From: Pseudomonas sp. B20(2017)
Lineage (GTDB): Bacteria; Pseudomonadota; Gammaproteobacteria; Pseudomonadales; Pseudomonadaceae
Direction of reading: 5' to 3'
Assembly: GCF_002113125.1 (NCBI RefSeq)
Contig: NZ_NEJP01000025.1
Location: 23,366-87,365 of the forward strand
Length of the DNA: 64,000 nt
The notes under the pieces are model-generated. The model had not been told where the DNA came from. It was given only the letters and a program-made list of their open reading frames with translations, and searched no databases. This document shows positions 17,854-26,812 of the stretch, in pieces. Position numbers and translations under genes: made by a program. How positions within the stretch are numbered: the first letter of the stretch is position 1; each line of letters starts with the position of its first letter.

Positions 17854-18489
17854 TTACTTGCGGTTCAGCATCACCGGCAACTGCGCAATCAGCTTTGCGT
17901 TGTTCAACGGCGCACGAATGAACCCGCGCTGCGTACCGTCCGGCCCGATCACCGCCAGATTCCCGCTGTGATCCACCGTGTAATTCGGTTTGCTGGTATC
18001 GGCCGGAATGAATGGAATGCTCACCGCATTCGCCACCTTCTGCAGCTCGTCGATCGACTTCGGCGTCAGGCCGACGAACTGGGGATCGAAGTAGCCCAGG
18101 TATTGCTTCAACTGTGCAGGGTTGTCGCGGTTCGGGTCGACGCTGACCAGCACGATCTGCAATTTATCCACCGCATCCTTCGGCAGTTCGCTCTTGATCT
18201 GGCGCAGCTGGGCGAGGGTGGTCGGGCAGATGTCCGGGCAGAAGGTGTAGCCGAAGAACAGCAGGCTCCACTTGCCCTTGAGCTCGTTGACCGTGACCGG
18301 TTGGCCGTCCTGATTGGTCATCGTCACGTCCGGCAGGTTACGGCTCTGCGGCAGCAGGATGATGCCGGCGTCGATCAGTGCGGTCGGGTCGCCCTGGCCC
18401 TTGCCGCTCAGCACTTTGTTGACGGTCAGGCCGAGGATCAGCGCGATCACGGCGACGAGGATGAAGACGGTTTTCTGGGTTCGAGTCAT
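17854..18489 (-). CDS. SCO1/SenC family copper chaperone for cytochrome oxidase
   Basis: 211 residues. One N-terminal membrane anchor (about 7-25) is followed by a thioredoxin-like domain with the copper site C84-PDI-C88 and His174 (YTVDHSG), the three ligands of SCO proteins. It delivers Cu to the CuA site of subunit II. Its start overlaps the cyoE stop by 4 bp (ATGA), so it is the last gene of the heme A/oxidase assembly group. The family start MTRTQKTVF is used although the frame is open much further upstream. Confidence 0.92.
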   Translation of the reverse strand: MTRTQKTVFILVAVIALILGLTVNKVLSGKGQGDPTALIDAGIILLPQSRNLPDVTMTNQDGQPVTVNELKGKWSLLFFGYTFCPDICPTTLAQLRQIKSELPKDAVDKLQIVLVSVDPNRDNPAQLKQYLGYFDPQFVGLTPKSIDELQKVANAVSIPFIPADTSKPNYTVDHSGNLAVIGPDGTQRGFIRAPLNNAKLIAQLPVMLNRK

Positions 18490-19385
18490 AGGTTCAACAG
18501 TAGGTAGTGGTCTACGAGCAGGGCGATGAACAGCAGAAACAAGTACCAGATAGAGTACTTGAAGGTGTTGATCGCCGCGTGCGGCCGAGTGCCACGGTAC
18601 AGCACCACGGCCCATTGCAGAAACCTTGCGCCCAGCCCGAGCGCGCAGATCAGGTACAGCAGGCCGCTCATGTGGATCACATACGGCAGCAGGCTGACCG
18701 CCAGCAGGGCGAAGGTGTACAGCAGAATGTGCACCTTGGTGTAGTGCTCGCCATGGGTGACCGGCAGCATCGGAATGTCGGCCTTGGCGTATTCCTCCTT
18801 GCGGTGGATGGCCAGCGCCCAGAAGTGCGGCGGGGTCCAGGCGAAGATGATTAGCACCAGCAGCAACGGTTCGGCGCTGACGTGGCCGGTGGCGGCGGTC
18901 CAGCCAAGCAGCGGCGGTGCGGCGCCGGCAAGGCCGCCGATGACGATGTTCTGCGGCGTCGCGCGTTTGAGGAAACCGGTGTAGATCACCGCGTAGCCGA
19001 GCAGCGAGGCCAGGGTCAGCCATGCGGTCAGCGGATTGGTGAAGGTCAGCAGCAAGGCCTGGCCGAGCAGTGCCAGCACCAGCGCAAAGGTCAGTGCGCC
19101 TGTGGGCGAAACCCGGCCCTCCGCCAGCGGCCGTTTGTGGGTGCGGGCCATGACCGCATCGATGCGCCGGTCCACGACATGATTGACCGCCGCCGCGCCA
19201 CCGGCACACAACGCGATCCCCAGGTTGCCGAACACCAGCACCGTCCACGGCACCCCGGCGCGGGTCGCGAGGAACATGCCCACCAGCGAGGTGATCAGCA
19301 TCAGCACCACGACTTTCGGTTTGGTTAGCTCCAGGTAATCACGCCACAGCGCCTGCGCCGGACGTTCGCCGATCAGAATCGCCAT
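18486..19385 (-). CDS. cyoE: protoheme IX farnesyltransferase (heme O synthase)
   Basis: 299 residues, UbiA-type polyprenyltransferase with multiple membrane spans. It has the Asp-rich NHVVDRRIDAVMARTHKRPL motif that binds farnesyl diphosphate and Mg2+. It converts heme B to heme O, which CtaA next door turns into heme A for the aa3 oxidase. It overlaps the ctaA stop by 13 bp upstream and the SCO start by 4 bp downstream. Also called ctaB. Confidence 0.94.
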   Translation of the reverse strand: MAILIGERPAQALWRDYLELTKPKVVVLMLITSLVGMFLATRAGVPWTVLVFGNLGIALCAGGAAAVNHVVDRRIDAVMARTHKRPLAEGRVSPTGALTFALVLALLGQALLLTFTNPLTAWLTLASLLGYAVIYTGFLKRATPQNIVIGGLAGAAPPLLGWTAATGHVSAEPLLLVLIIFAWTPPHFWALAIHRKEEYAKADIPMLPVTHGEHYTKVHILLYTFALLAVSLLPYVIHMSGLLYLICALGLGARFLQWAVVLYRGTRPHAAINTFKYSIWYLFLLFIALLVDHYLLLNL

Positions 19386-20452
19386 GGCGTCTCTCCTTTA
19401 ATAGTGATGGGCGCCGCCGAGTGCTTACGCGGGCTCAGGCGCCAGCGTGCGATCATCGGTTGCTTGACCCGAACCAGGCTGGTTCGCGCGTGGTAGTTGA
19501 CCAGCACCATCGTCAGCAGCAGCGCTGCACCGCCGGCGTTATGCGCCACGGCGACCGGCAGGGGCAGATGAAACAGCACGTTGCTGATGCCGAGGGTGAT
19601 CTGCGCGCCGAGGGCGATCAGCACCAGCCCGGCCAGTCGTGTCATTCCGACCACTTTCAGTTGCCAGGCCAGACCAAGCAGGACGACTGTCACCAGCAAC
19701 GCACCGATGCGATGAGTCAGGTGAATCGCCGTGCGTGCATCGCTGTCGAGTTGCCCGCCGAGGTAATTCGGGCCGATGTGTTGGGTCAGGTGAAAGCCGT
19801 TGGCGAAATCCGCCGGCGGCAGCCACTGGCCGTGGCAGGTCGGGAAGTCGATGCAGGCCACTGCCGCGTAGTTGGAACTGACCCAGCCGCCGAGAGCGAT
19901 CTGGCCGATCACCAACAGCAATCCGGCAGTCGCCCAATATTGCAGACGCTTGGGCACGGTCAGCGCCGGCAGCACGCCGGACAGTCTCAACGTCAGCAGA
20001 AACAGCAGGCTCAGGGTCGCAAAGCCACCGAGCAAATGCCCGGTCACCACTTGCGGCCAGAGCTTGAGCGTCACCGTCCACATGCCGAATGCAGCCTGGG
20101 CGAACACCACCGCCAGCAGAAACAGCGGCAGTTTCAGCGGTTGCCTCGGATGACGACGATTGACCCACGCGCGCCCGGCCAGCACCGAAATCAGCATGCC
20201 GAGGGTGCCGGCGAAGTAGCGGTGGATCATCTCGTTCCAGCCTTTGTGCGCTTCCACCGGCGCGTCCGGGAAATGCAGTTCGGCATGAGCCAGTTGGGCT
20301 TCGCTTTTCGGCACGCTGATGAACCCGTAGCAGCCCGGCCAGTCCGGGCAGCCGAGGCCGGCGTGGGTCAGGCGGGTGTAGGCGCCGAGCAGCACCACGA
20401 TCAGTGCCAGCAGGGTGGCAAACAGCGCGAGGCGAAATCCAGGTTTGGCCAT
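19373..20452 (-). CDS. ctaA: heme A synthase (COX15/CtaA)
   Basis: 359 residues with about eight hydrophobic spans. Conserved segments are GAYTRLTHAGLGCPDWPGCYG near the N-terminus and EMIHRYFAGTLG, with a His near the heme, then a second half with IHLTHRIGAL and AVAHNAGGAALL. It oxidises the C8 methyl of heme O to give heme A. The hydrophilic C-terminal tail after the last span is about 35 residues. It lies 10 bp downstream of a small SCO-like membrane protein gene. Confidence 0.93.
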   Translation of the reverse strand: MAKPGFRLALFATLLALIVVLLGAYTRLTHAGLGCPDWPGCYGFISVPKSEAQLAHAELHFPDAPVEAHKGWNEMIHRYFAGTLGMLISVLAGRAWVNRRHPRQPLKLPLFLLAVVFAQAAFGMWTVTLKLWPQVVTGHLLGGFATLSLLFLLTLRLSGVLPALTVPKRLQYWATAGLLLVIGQIALGGWVSSNYAAVACIDFPTCHGQWLPPADFANGFHLTQHIGPNYLGGQLDSDARTAIHLTHRIGALLVTVVLLGLAWQLKVVGMTRLAGLVLIALGAQITLGISNVLFHLPLPVAVAHNAGGAALLLTMVLVNYHARTSLVRVKQPMIARWRLSPRKHSAAPITIKGETPWRF

Positions 20453-20462
20453 GACGATGCCC

Positions 20463-21056
20463 TTATCCGATATTCGACAGTTTCAGCAGGTGACGCAGGT
20501 CGTTGAGCAGATCCTTGCCCTTGACGCTCGGGTCGTAGCGCAGCACGAGGTTGCCGTGGGGATCGATGATCCACAGCTGCGGCGTGGCCTTATCGCCCGT
20601 GGCCTTGCTGAAGGTGGCCGCGTCCAGCGGGTAGCGTTGCAGCTGCGGGTATTCGCTGGTCAGCTTGGCTTCGTAGTCGGCAGCCAACGGTTGTGCAGCG
20701 GCCAGGGCATGGCTGGCGCGCCCGGCTTCGCGGCCCAGGCCGATCTGGATCTGCCGCGCCAGGTACACCAGTTGCTGGCAGTCCACCGCGCAATCCTTCG
20801 GTGCGGTCACGAGCATCTGCCAGCGCGTTTCGTCAGCCTGGATACCGAGGTCGGCGCGGGTCTGGCCGTTGCCGATCAGTTCGCCGTGATAGCTGCGACC
20901 TTCCGGCACCCAGAACTGCAGCTTGTACATGCCGGTGGCGAGGATCATCGGACCGACCACACCGAGCACGATCAGCAGCAGCTGGATGCGTCCGCGACGG
21001 CGACTGGCCGGGGCTTTCGTTTCATACATGCTGGGTGGATTCATGGCCGCTCCCAT
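20463..21056 (-). CDS. membrane-anchored SCO/thioredoxin-like protein in the oxidase cluster
   Basis: 197 residues from ATG 21056, preceded by AAAGGAG. One transmembrane helix (about 25-43) leads a periplasmic domain. I see C89-AVD-C93, the same CxxxC spacing as the copper site of SCO proteins, and near the C-terminus WIIDPHGNLVLRYDPSVKGKDL, which resembles the SCO/thioredoxin strand-helix end. A clear SCO-type third His is not evident. The position between ctaA and SURF1 suggests oxidase assembly. Pseudomonas annotations usually call this gene hypothetical. It overlaps the SURF1 gene by 35 bp. Confidence 0.75.
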   Translation of the reverse strand: MGAAMNPPSMYETKAPASRRRGRIQLLLIVLGVVGPMILATGMYKLQFWVPEGRSYHGELIGNGQTRADLGIQADETRWQMLVTAPKDCAVDCQQLVYLARQIQIGLGREAGRASHALAAAQPLAADYEAKLTSEYPQLQRYPLDAATFSKATGDKATPQLWIIDPHGNLVLRYDPSVKGKDLLNDLRHLLKLSNIG

Positions 21057-21762
21057 GGTGTTTCTCCTTTGCGTTGTGCCAGCCGAGATAGAGGTAGAGA
21101 CCGAGCAGGGCGGTGGCCATGGCGAACCACTGCACGGCGTAACCAAGGTGTTTTTCCGGGCCCATTGCGACCACCGGCCAGTCAGCCTGATAGCTGGCCG
21201 GGCCGGGTTCGGCACGTAATTCGTAGGCGAAACCGTCGCGTTCGAGGGTTTTCCACAGCTTGGCGGGCTCGATGGCGGTGACGGTTTGCGGCCAGGTGCT
21301 GCTGACCGGATCGGCATGCAGCTGGAAGGTGGCGCCGGGGGCGACGTACACCCAGGCATCGACATTCACGGCGTCAGCCGGCGTGTTGAATTGCGGTGCC
21401 GTGCGCCGGTCCGGCCATGGCAGCCAGCCGCGATTGACCAGCAGCCACTGGCCGCTGCGTTGATCCTGGAACGGTTGCAGCAATTCGACGCCAACCTTGC
21501 CGTTGCGCTGACGGTTGTCCAGCAACAGGCTGTGGGCGGCATCGAACTGGCCGTGCAGATGCACCCGGCGAAACGCCGGATCGGCGCTGTGCAGCAACTC
21601 GGTGCTGGCCATCGGTTCGGCGGCGCGGCGTTCGGCGTAGCTGGCGAGCAGGGCGGTTTTCTCCGCGCTCCGTCCCAGTTGCCAGAAGCCCAGTGAAATC
21701 AGCAACGGCAGCAGCAGGCCGACCACCAGTGTCGGCACCACGCCCGGCCGAAAGCGCTTCAT
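21022..21762 (-). CDS. SURF1 family cytochrome oxidase assembly protein
   Basis: 246 residues with the SURF1 layout of two transmembrane helices (about 10-28 and 212-230) flanking a periplasmic domain. Family signatures are LGFWQLGRSAEK, LLDNRQRNGKVGVELLQPF and WLLVNRGWLPWP, with LGYAVQWFAMATALLGLYLYL forming the second helix. SURF1 helps insert heme A into subunit I. It begins divergently from a small DUF2909 gene. Confidence 0.92.
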   Translation of the reverse strand: MKRFRPGVVPTLVVGLLLPLLISLGFWQLGRSAEKTALLASYAERRAAEPMASTELLHSADPAFRRVHLHGQFDAAHSLLLDNRQRNGKVGVELLQPFQDQRSGQWLLVNRGWLPWPDRRTAPQFNTPADAVNVDAWVYVAPGATFQLHADPVSSTWPQTVTAIEPAKLWKTLERDGFAYELRAEPGPASYQADWPVVAMGPEKHLGYAVQWFAMATALLGLYLYLGWHNAKEKHHGSGHESTQHV

Positions 21763-21834
21763 GGTTGCGCCGGAAAATCAGTGAGTGCGATCGCTATACT
21801 CAAGTGCATCGCTTGTTCCCCCGGAGTTCTTCCC

Positions 21835-22038
21835 ATGCTCAAAGCAGCCATCGTCCTGATGCTGATTGCCACGGTGGTCAGCCTGTTCAGCGGCCTGTTT
21901 TTCCTGGTCAAGGACGACAGCAGCTCGAATCGCCTGGTCATCGCCTTGAGTGTTCGGGTGACGTTGGCCGCCGTCACCGTCGGCCTGATCGCCTGGGGTT
22001 TCTACAGCGGCCAACTGGTGTCGCACGCGCCTTGGTGA
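21835..22038 (+). CDS. DUF2909 small twin-transmembrane protein
   Basis: 67 residues from ATG 21835 with CGGAG upstream. It consists of two hydrophobic helices (about 4-24 and 36-58) joined by a short hydrophilic loop VKDDSSSNR. It is the only plus-strand gene inside the oxidase cluster and splits it into a structural part and a heme/copper assembly part. The family is common at this site in pseudomonads; no function is known to me. Confidence 0.8.
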   Translation: MLKAAIVLMLIATVVSLFSGLFFLVKDDSSSNRLVIALSVRVTLAAVTVGLIAWGFYSGQLVSHAPW

Positions 22039-22046
22039 GCTGATCC

Positions 22047-22934
22047 TCAGAGCACGTAAACGAAGATGAACAAGCCGATCCACACCACATCGACGAAGTG
22101 CCAATACCAGCTCGCCGCTTCAAAACCGAACTGATGTTCGTTGTCGAAATGGCCCTTCATGATGCGCATCAGCATCACGAACAGAATGATCGTGCCGATG
22201 GTCACGTGGGCGCCGTGGAAACCGGTGAGCATGAAGAACGTCGCGCCGTAGATGCCCGAGCCGAGGGTCAGCCCCAGTTCGTGGTAGGCGTGGATGTATT
22301 CTTCGGCCTGGAAGCCGAGGAACGCACAACCCAGCAGCACGGTGATTGCCAGCCACAGTTTCAGCGCGCCGCGATGACCTTTCTTCAGCGCGTGGTGGGC
22401 GATGGTGATGGTCACGCTGGAGCTCACCAGCAGAATGGTGTTGATCAGCGGCAGGCCCCAGGGGCTGATGACTTCCTTGGGCGGCGGGAACAGTTTCGGA
22501 TCCGGCGTGTGCAGCAGCGGCCAGGTGAACTGGAAGTTCGGCCAGAGCATGTGCGCGATGCCTTTGGTGCCTTCGCCGCCCAGTGCCGGGCCGGATACAT
22601 GCCGTACATAAAACAGCGCGCCGAAGAAGGCGATGAAGAACATCACCTCGGAGAAGATGAACCAGCTCATGCCCCAGCGGAACGAGCGGTCCAGCTGCGG
22701 GCTGTACAACCCCGCTCGGCTTTCCTTGATCACCGCGCCGAACCAGCCGAACAGCATGTATGCCAGCAATAGCCCACCGACGAAAAAGATCAGCGGGCCG
22801 TGGGATTCCGGGCGCGCTGCCTTCAGATCGTTGAACCAGGTCGCCAGACCGTACACGGTGACGAACATCCCCACCGTGGCCACGATCGGCCACTTGCTCT
22901 GGGCCGGGACGTAATAGTGCTCATGAGTTGCCAT
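22047..22934 (-). CDS. ctaE: cytochrome c oxidase subunit III
   Basis: 295 residues with about seven hydrophobic spans. Family signatures are RWGMSWFIFSEVMFFIAFFGALFY, GLPLINTILLVSSS and the C-terminal FGFEAASWYWHFVDVVWIGLFIFVYVL, with FHGAHVTIGT before it. It is a core subunit of the aa3 oxidase in the inner membrane. It ends convergently 8 bp from the DUF2909 stop. Also named coxC. Confidence 0.95.
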   Translation of the reverse strand: MATHEHYYVPAQSKWPIVATVGMFVTVYGLATWFNDLKAARPESHGPLIFFVGGLLLAYMLFGWFGAVIKESRAGLYSPQLDRSFRWGMSWFIFSEVMFFIAFFGALFYVRHVSGPALGGEGTKGIAHMLWPNFQFTWPLLHTPDPKLFPPPKEVISPWGLPLINTILLVSSSVTITIAHHALKKGHRGALKLWLAITVLLGCAFLGFQAEEYIHAYHELGLTLGSGIYGATFFMLTGFHGAHVTIGTIILFVMLMRIMKGHFDNEHQFGFEAASWYWHFVDVVWIGLFIFVYVL

Positions 22935-22959
22935 TTATTGTTCTCCTTATCGGGCACGC

Positions 22960-23511
22960 TTAACCGCCAGTGTTTGCAGCCACCGGAGGATGTCGGGCGG
23001 TGATATCGAACAGCGTGTAGGACAGCGTCAGGTGCTTCACGTCCTTGGGCATGTCGCGGTCAACGATGAAACGCACCGGCATCTCGATCTGCTGACCGGG
23101 CTGCAGCACCTGCTGGGTAAAGCAAAAGCATTCGGTCTTGTGGAAATACGCCGCCGCATTGCTCGGCGCGATGCTTGGCACCGCTTGCGCGCTCATCGGT
23201 TTGTCGGTGGGATTGCGCGCGATGAAGATCATCTCGTTCACCGCGCCGGGGTTGGCCGTCAATTCGTCATGCTTGGGGTAGAAGTCCCACGGCATGTCGG
23301 CGGTGTTGGTCGACAGAAACTGCACCCGCACCTGCCGCGTAGCATCGACGGTCTGCTCGCCCTCGTACTGCCCGGCGGTCTTGCCATTGATGCCGAAGGC
23401 CTTGCACATCACGTCGTAGATCGGCACCAGGGCAAAACCGAAGACGAACATCGCCACCACTACGCCGAGCAGTCGGGTGACCAGCTTTTTCATCGAGATC
23501 GAGTCAGCCAT
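22960..23511 (-). CDS. ctaG: cytochrome c oxidase assembly protein CtaG/Cox11
   Basis: 183 residues. One N-terminal membrane helix (about 8-30) anchors a periplasmic immunoglobulin-like copper domain with the Cu(I) motif KTECFCFTQQ. It delivers copper to CuB of subunit I. It is downstream of ctaD, separated by a REPIN, and 25 bp before ctaE. Confidence 0.93.
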   Translation of the reverse strand: MADSISMKKLVTRLLGVVVAMFVFGFALVPIYDVMCKAFGINGKTAGQYEGEQTVDATRQVRVQFLSTNTADMPWDFYPKHDELTANPGAVNEMIFIARNPTDKPMSAQAVPSIAPSNAAAYFHKTECFCFTQQVLQPGQQIEMPVRFIVDRDMPKDVKHLTLSYTLFDITARHPPVAANTGG

Positions 23512-23536
23512 GATCCTTGCCCTCGGCCGAGAACCC

Positions 23537-23616
23537 TGTGGGAGCCGGCTTGCCAGCGATGCAGCCGACGCGGTGTTTCAGGCAGACCGCCATCGCGGGC
23601 AAGCCCGCTCCCACAG
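23537..23616. repeat. REPIN inside the oxidase operon (ctaD-ctaG gap)
   Basis: An inverted REP pair: GTGGGAGCCGGCTTGCCAGC near 23539 and GCGGGCAAGCCCGCTCCCAC near 23595-23614. The left arm carries changes (CCGGC, CCAGC) relative to the other copies, so the two halves belong to slightly different REP subtypes. Confidence 0.88.
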
Positions 23617-23640
23617 GAGTTTCCACAAGGCAGAAAGTAT

Positions 23641-25233
23641 TCATTTCACTTCCGGCGGTGTGGTGAAGGTGTGATACGGCGCCGGTGACGGCACGCTCCA
23701 TTCCAGACCTTCGGCGCCATCCCACGGTTTGGCCGGAGCCGGTTCGCCGCCACGGATGGTCTTGATCACGATGAACAGGAAGAAAATCTGCGTGGCGCCG
23801 AACATGAACGCGCCGATCGACGACACCATGTTGAAGTCGGCGAACTGCAGGTTGTAGTCCGGAATCCGCCGGGGCATGCCCGCGAGACCCACGAAGTGCA
23901 TCGGGAAGAACGTCAGGTTCATGCCGACGAAGGACAGCCAGAAGTGCAGCTTGCCCAGGGTTTCGTCGTACATGTGGCCGGTCCATTTCGGCAGCCAGTA
24001 ATAGGCCGACGCGAAAATCCCGAAGATCGCCCCCGGCACCAGCACGTAGTGGAAGTGCGCGACCACAAAGTAGGTGTCCTGGTACTGGAAGTCGGCCGGG
24101 GCGATGGCCAGCATCAGCCCGGAGAAACCGCCGATGGAGAACAGGATCACGAACGCCACGGCAAACAGCATCGGCGTCTCGAAGGTCATCGAGCCCTGCC
24201 ACATGGTGCTGGCCCAGTTGAACACCTTCACCCCGGTCGGCACCGCGATCAGCATCGTCGCGTACATGAAGAACAACTCGCCCACCAGCGGAATGCCCAC
24301 CACGAACATGTGGTGCGCCCAGACGATGAACGACAGGAACGCGATGCTCGCCGTGGCGTAGACCATCGAGGTATAGCCGAACAGCGGCTTGCGCGAGAAG
24401 GTCGGGATGATCTGGCTGACGGCACCGAAGGCCGGCAGGATCATGATGTACACCTCGGGGTGGCCGAAGAACCAGAACACATGCTGGAACAGCACCGGGT
24501 CACCACCGCCGGCAGCACTGAAGAAGCTGGTGCCGAAGTGGATGTCCATCAGCATCATCGTCACGCACCCGGCCAGCACCGGCATCACCGCGATCAGCAG
24601 GAACGCGGTGATCAGCCAGGTCCAGACGAACAGCGGCATTTTCATCAGGGTCATGCCGGGGGCGCGCAGGTTGAGGATGGTGGCGATCACGTTGATCGCG
24701 CCCATGATCGAGCTGATCCCCATCAGGTGGATGGCGAAGATGAAGAACGTCACGCTTTCCGGCGCATAGGTGGTGGACAGCGGTGCGTAGAACGTCCAGC
24801 CGAAGTTCGGCCCGCCACCGGCGGTGAACAGGGTCGAAACCAGCAGCAGAAATGCCGCCGGCAGCAGCCAGAAGCTGAAGTTGTTCATCCGCGGCAGGGC
24901 CATGTCCGGCGCGCCGACCATCAATGGGATCATCCAGTTGGCGAGGCCGACGAACGCTGGCATCACCGCCCCGAATACCATCACCAGACCATGCATGGTG
25001 GTCATCTGGTTGAAGAATTCCGGCTGCACGATCTGCAGGCCGGGCTGGAACAGCTCGGCGCGGATCACCATGGCGAACGAGCCGCCAAGCAGGAACATGC
25101 AGAACGCAAACCACAGATACAGCGTGCCGATGTCCTTGTGGTTGGTGGTCAGCACCCAGCGCATCAGGCCTTTGGCGGGGCCGTGGGCGTGGTCGTGGTC
25201 GGCATGACCGTGGTCATCGATGACAGCGCTCAT
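23641..25233 (-). CDS. ctaD: cytochrome c oxidase subunit I (aa3 type)
   Basis: 530 residues with about twelve transmembrane spans. Heme-copper oxidase signatures are WTFYAPLSTTY, FWFFGHPEVYIMILPAFG (CuB His and the crosslinked Tyr region), FIVWAHHMFVVG (the CuB His pair) and VVAHFHYVLVPGAIF (heme a and a3 His). An N-terminal His-rich stretch (HGHADHDHAHG) precedes the first helix. It reduces O2 to water and pumps protons. It lies 82 bp after coxB. Also named coxA. Confidence 0.96.
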   Translation of the reverse strand: MSAVIDDHGHADHDHAHGPAKGLMRWVLTTNHKDIGTLYLWFAFCMFLLGGSFAMVIRAELFQPGLQIVQPEFFNQMTTMHGLVMVFGAVMPAFVGLANWMIPLMVGAPDMALPRMNNFSFWLLPAAFLLLVSTLFTAGGGPNFGWTFYAPLSTTYAPESVTFFIFAIHLMGISSIMGAINVIATILNLRAPGMTLMKMPLFVWTWLITAFLLIAVMPVLAGCVTMMLMDIHFGTSFFSAAGGGDPVLFQHVFWFFGHPEVYIMILPAFGAVSQIIPTFSRKPLFGYTSMVYATASIAFLSFIVWAHHMFVVGIPLVGELFFMYATMLIAVPTGVKVFNWASTMWQGSMTFETPMLFAVAFVILFSIGGFSGLMLAIAPADFQYQDTYFVVAHFHYVLVPGAIFGIFASAYYWLPKWTGHMYDETLGKLHFWLSFVGMNLTFFPMHFVGLAGMPRRIPDYNLQFADFNMVSSIGAFMFGATQIFFLFIVIKTIRGGEPAPAKPWDGAEGLEWSVPSPAPYHTFTTPPEVK

Positions 25234-25315
25234 GGCCGGTCTCCTTCAAGTGAGTGGACTGGGCAGGCCGGGACGCAGGGCCCCGACCGGTTCACGAAGT
25301 ACGCAATAGACCGGC

Positions 25316-26443
25316 TCATTTGCTTTCCGCCTGTTTCAGCTCCAGCACTTCTTTTGGCGTGACCATGTCGCCCTTGTTGTTGCCCCAGGCGTTACGTTCG
25401 TAGGTCACGACCGCTGCGATATCGACTTCCGACAGCTGCTTGCCGAACGCCGCCATGGCGGTGCCGGGCTTGCCGTGGAAGACAATGCTCAGGTGCGCGT
25501 CTTTCGGACCGGTGGCGATTTTCGAACCCTTGAGGGCCGGGAACATCGGCGGCAGGCCCTGGCCTTCAGCCTGGTGACAGGCGACGCAGGTGGTGTGGTA
25601 GATCTTGTCGCCGCGCTCCTTGAGTTCGTCGAGGGTCCATTCCTTGCTGGTCAGCTCCTTGAGCTGCATCGCTTCGGCCTTGCGTTCGGCGAGCCATTTG
25701 TCGTAATCGGCCTTCTCTTTGACGTCAACCACGATCGGCATGAAGCCGTGGTCCTTGCCGCACAGTTCGGCGCACTGGCCACGGTAGAGGCCGGGCTTGT
25801 CGATGCGGGTCCAGGCTTCGTTGACGAACCCGGGGATCGCATCGCGCTTGACCGCGAAGGCCGGCACCCACCAGGAGTGGATCACGTCGGCGGAGGTCAC
25901 CAGGAAGCGCACCTTGGCGCCGGTCGGCAGCACCAGCGGCTTGTCGACCTCGAGCAGGTAGTGCTCGCCCTTGGCTTCCTTGTTGTGGATCTGCTCGGCG
26001 GGCGTGGCCAGGTTGCTGAAGAACTCGACGTCCTGGCCCAGGTATTTGTAGTGCCACTTCCACTGATAACCGGTGATCTGGATATCGATATCCGGCTCAC
26101 TGGTGTCGTACATCTTGATCAGGGTCGCGGTCGCCGGAACGGCCATCGCCACCAGGATCAGCAGCGGGACGACGGTCCAGAGAATTTCGACGGTGGTGCT
26201 TTCGTGGAATTTTGCGGCGACCTGCCCGGTAGAACGGCGGTGCACCATCATCGACCAGAACATGGCGCCGAAGACGATGATCCCGATCACCACACAGATC
26301 CAGAAAATGGTCATGTGCAGGTCGAATACTGCGTGACTGATTTCAGTCGCTCCAGGCGCCATATTCACAGTCCAGGCAGCTTGCACCGGGCTGAAAATCG
26401 ACCACAACAGGAGGCCCATCCAGACGTGTGGATGTCGCATCAT
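25316..26443 (-). CDS. coxB: cytochrome c oxidase subunit II with C-terminal heme c domain
   Basis: 375 residues. A signal peptide or first helix is followed by a second helix (about 40-95) and the cupredoxin domain with the CuA site in QCAELCGKDHGFMP (two Cys, His, Met, Glu). The C-terminal roughly 90 residues form a fused cytochrome c domain with CVACHQAEGQG, making this a caa3-style subunit II as is usual in Pseudomonas. It receives electrons from cytochrome c. It is the first gene of the oxidase operon; its promoter should lie in 26444-26812. Confidence 0.95.
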   Translation of the reverse strand: MMRHPHVWMGLLLWSIFSPVQAAWTVNMAPGATEISHAVFDLHMTIFWICVVIGIIVFGAMFWSMMVHRRSTGQVAAKFHESTTVEILWTVVPLLILVAMAVPATATLIKMYDTSEPDIDIQITGYQWKWHYKYLGQDVEFFSNLATPAEQIHNKEAKGEHYLLEVDKPLVLPTGAKVRFLVTSADVIHSWWVPAFAVKRDAIPGFVNEAWTRIDKPGLYRGQCAELCGKDHGFMPIVVDVKEKADYDKWLAERKAEAMQLKELTSKEWTLDELKERGDKIYHTTCVACHQAEGQGLPPMFPALKGSKIATGPKDAHLSIVFHGKPGTAMAAFGKQLSEVDIAAVVTYERNAWGNNKGDMVTPKEVLELKQAESK

Positions 26444-26812
26444 TGCGGGTTCCCCTTATCGTTCTTGTTATCCCGCCGGCTTTCACCAGAGGCAAGGGAG
26501 CGGCTGCATCAGACTACGAACTTGAATCGCCGGGCCTTGCTGCGTGGGCAGTCGGGCGTCATCAGCTAACTCCATTCATTGGCGAGTATAGACAGCCGCT
26601 GAAAAATGCAATGTGCGGACGTAAATCGAATGAAACAGCTGGCACTTGCGTTCCAGGGCACGAATGGAGAAGGATGCAGACGAGTGGTGGCAAACCGATA
26701 TAACGCCGGTGCATCAAGGATGAAATAATTATGACAAATGCGTCTTAGCATTTTTCGTAAGCCAGCTAAGTTATGTCTTCCCTATTTCATTGCCTTGTTT
26801 CCTGGAGTTTTC
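26444..26812. other. 369-bp intergenic region upstream of coxB and a divergent hypothetical gene
   Basis: A divergent promoter region. It is more AT-rich towards 26690-26790 than its neighbours. I see a CCTGGAG ribosome site before the plus-strand gene but no clear sigma-70 or sigma-54 match or known operator. No short gene with a credible start was found. Confidence 0.5.

Noticed and set aside
23896..25362. 488-codon open frame on the plus strand opposite ctaD
   Set aside because: Its product is His/Gln/Arg-rich low-complexity sequence, typical of the antisense frame of a GC-rich gene. ctaD carries all subunit I motifs on the other strand.
26625..26660. TGGCAC...TTGC as a sigma-54 promoter
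   Set aside because: TTGC directly follows TGGCAC; the required spacing to a TTGCA-type -12 element is absent.
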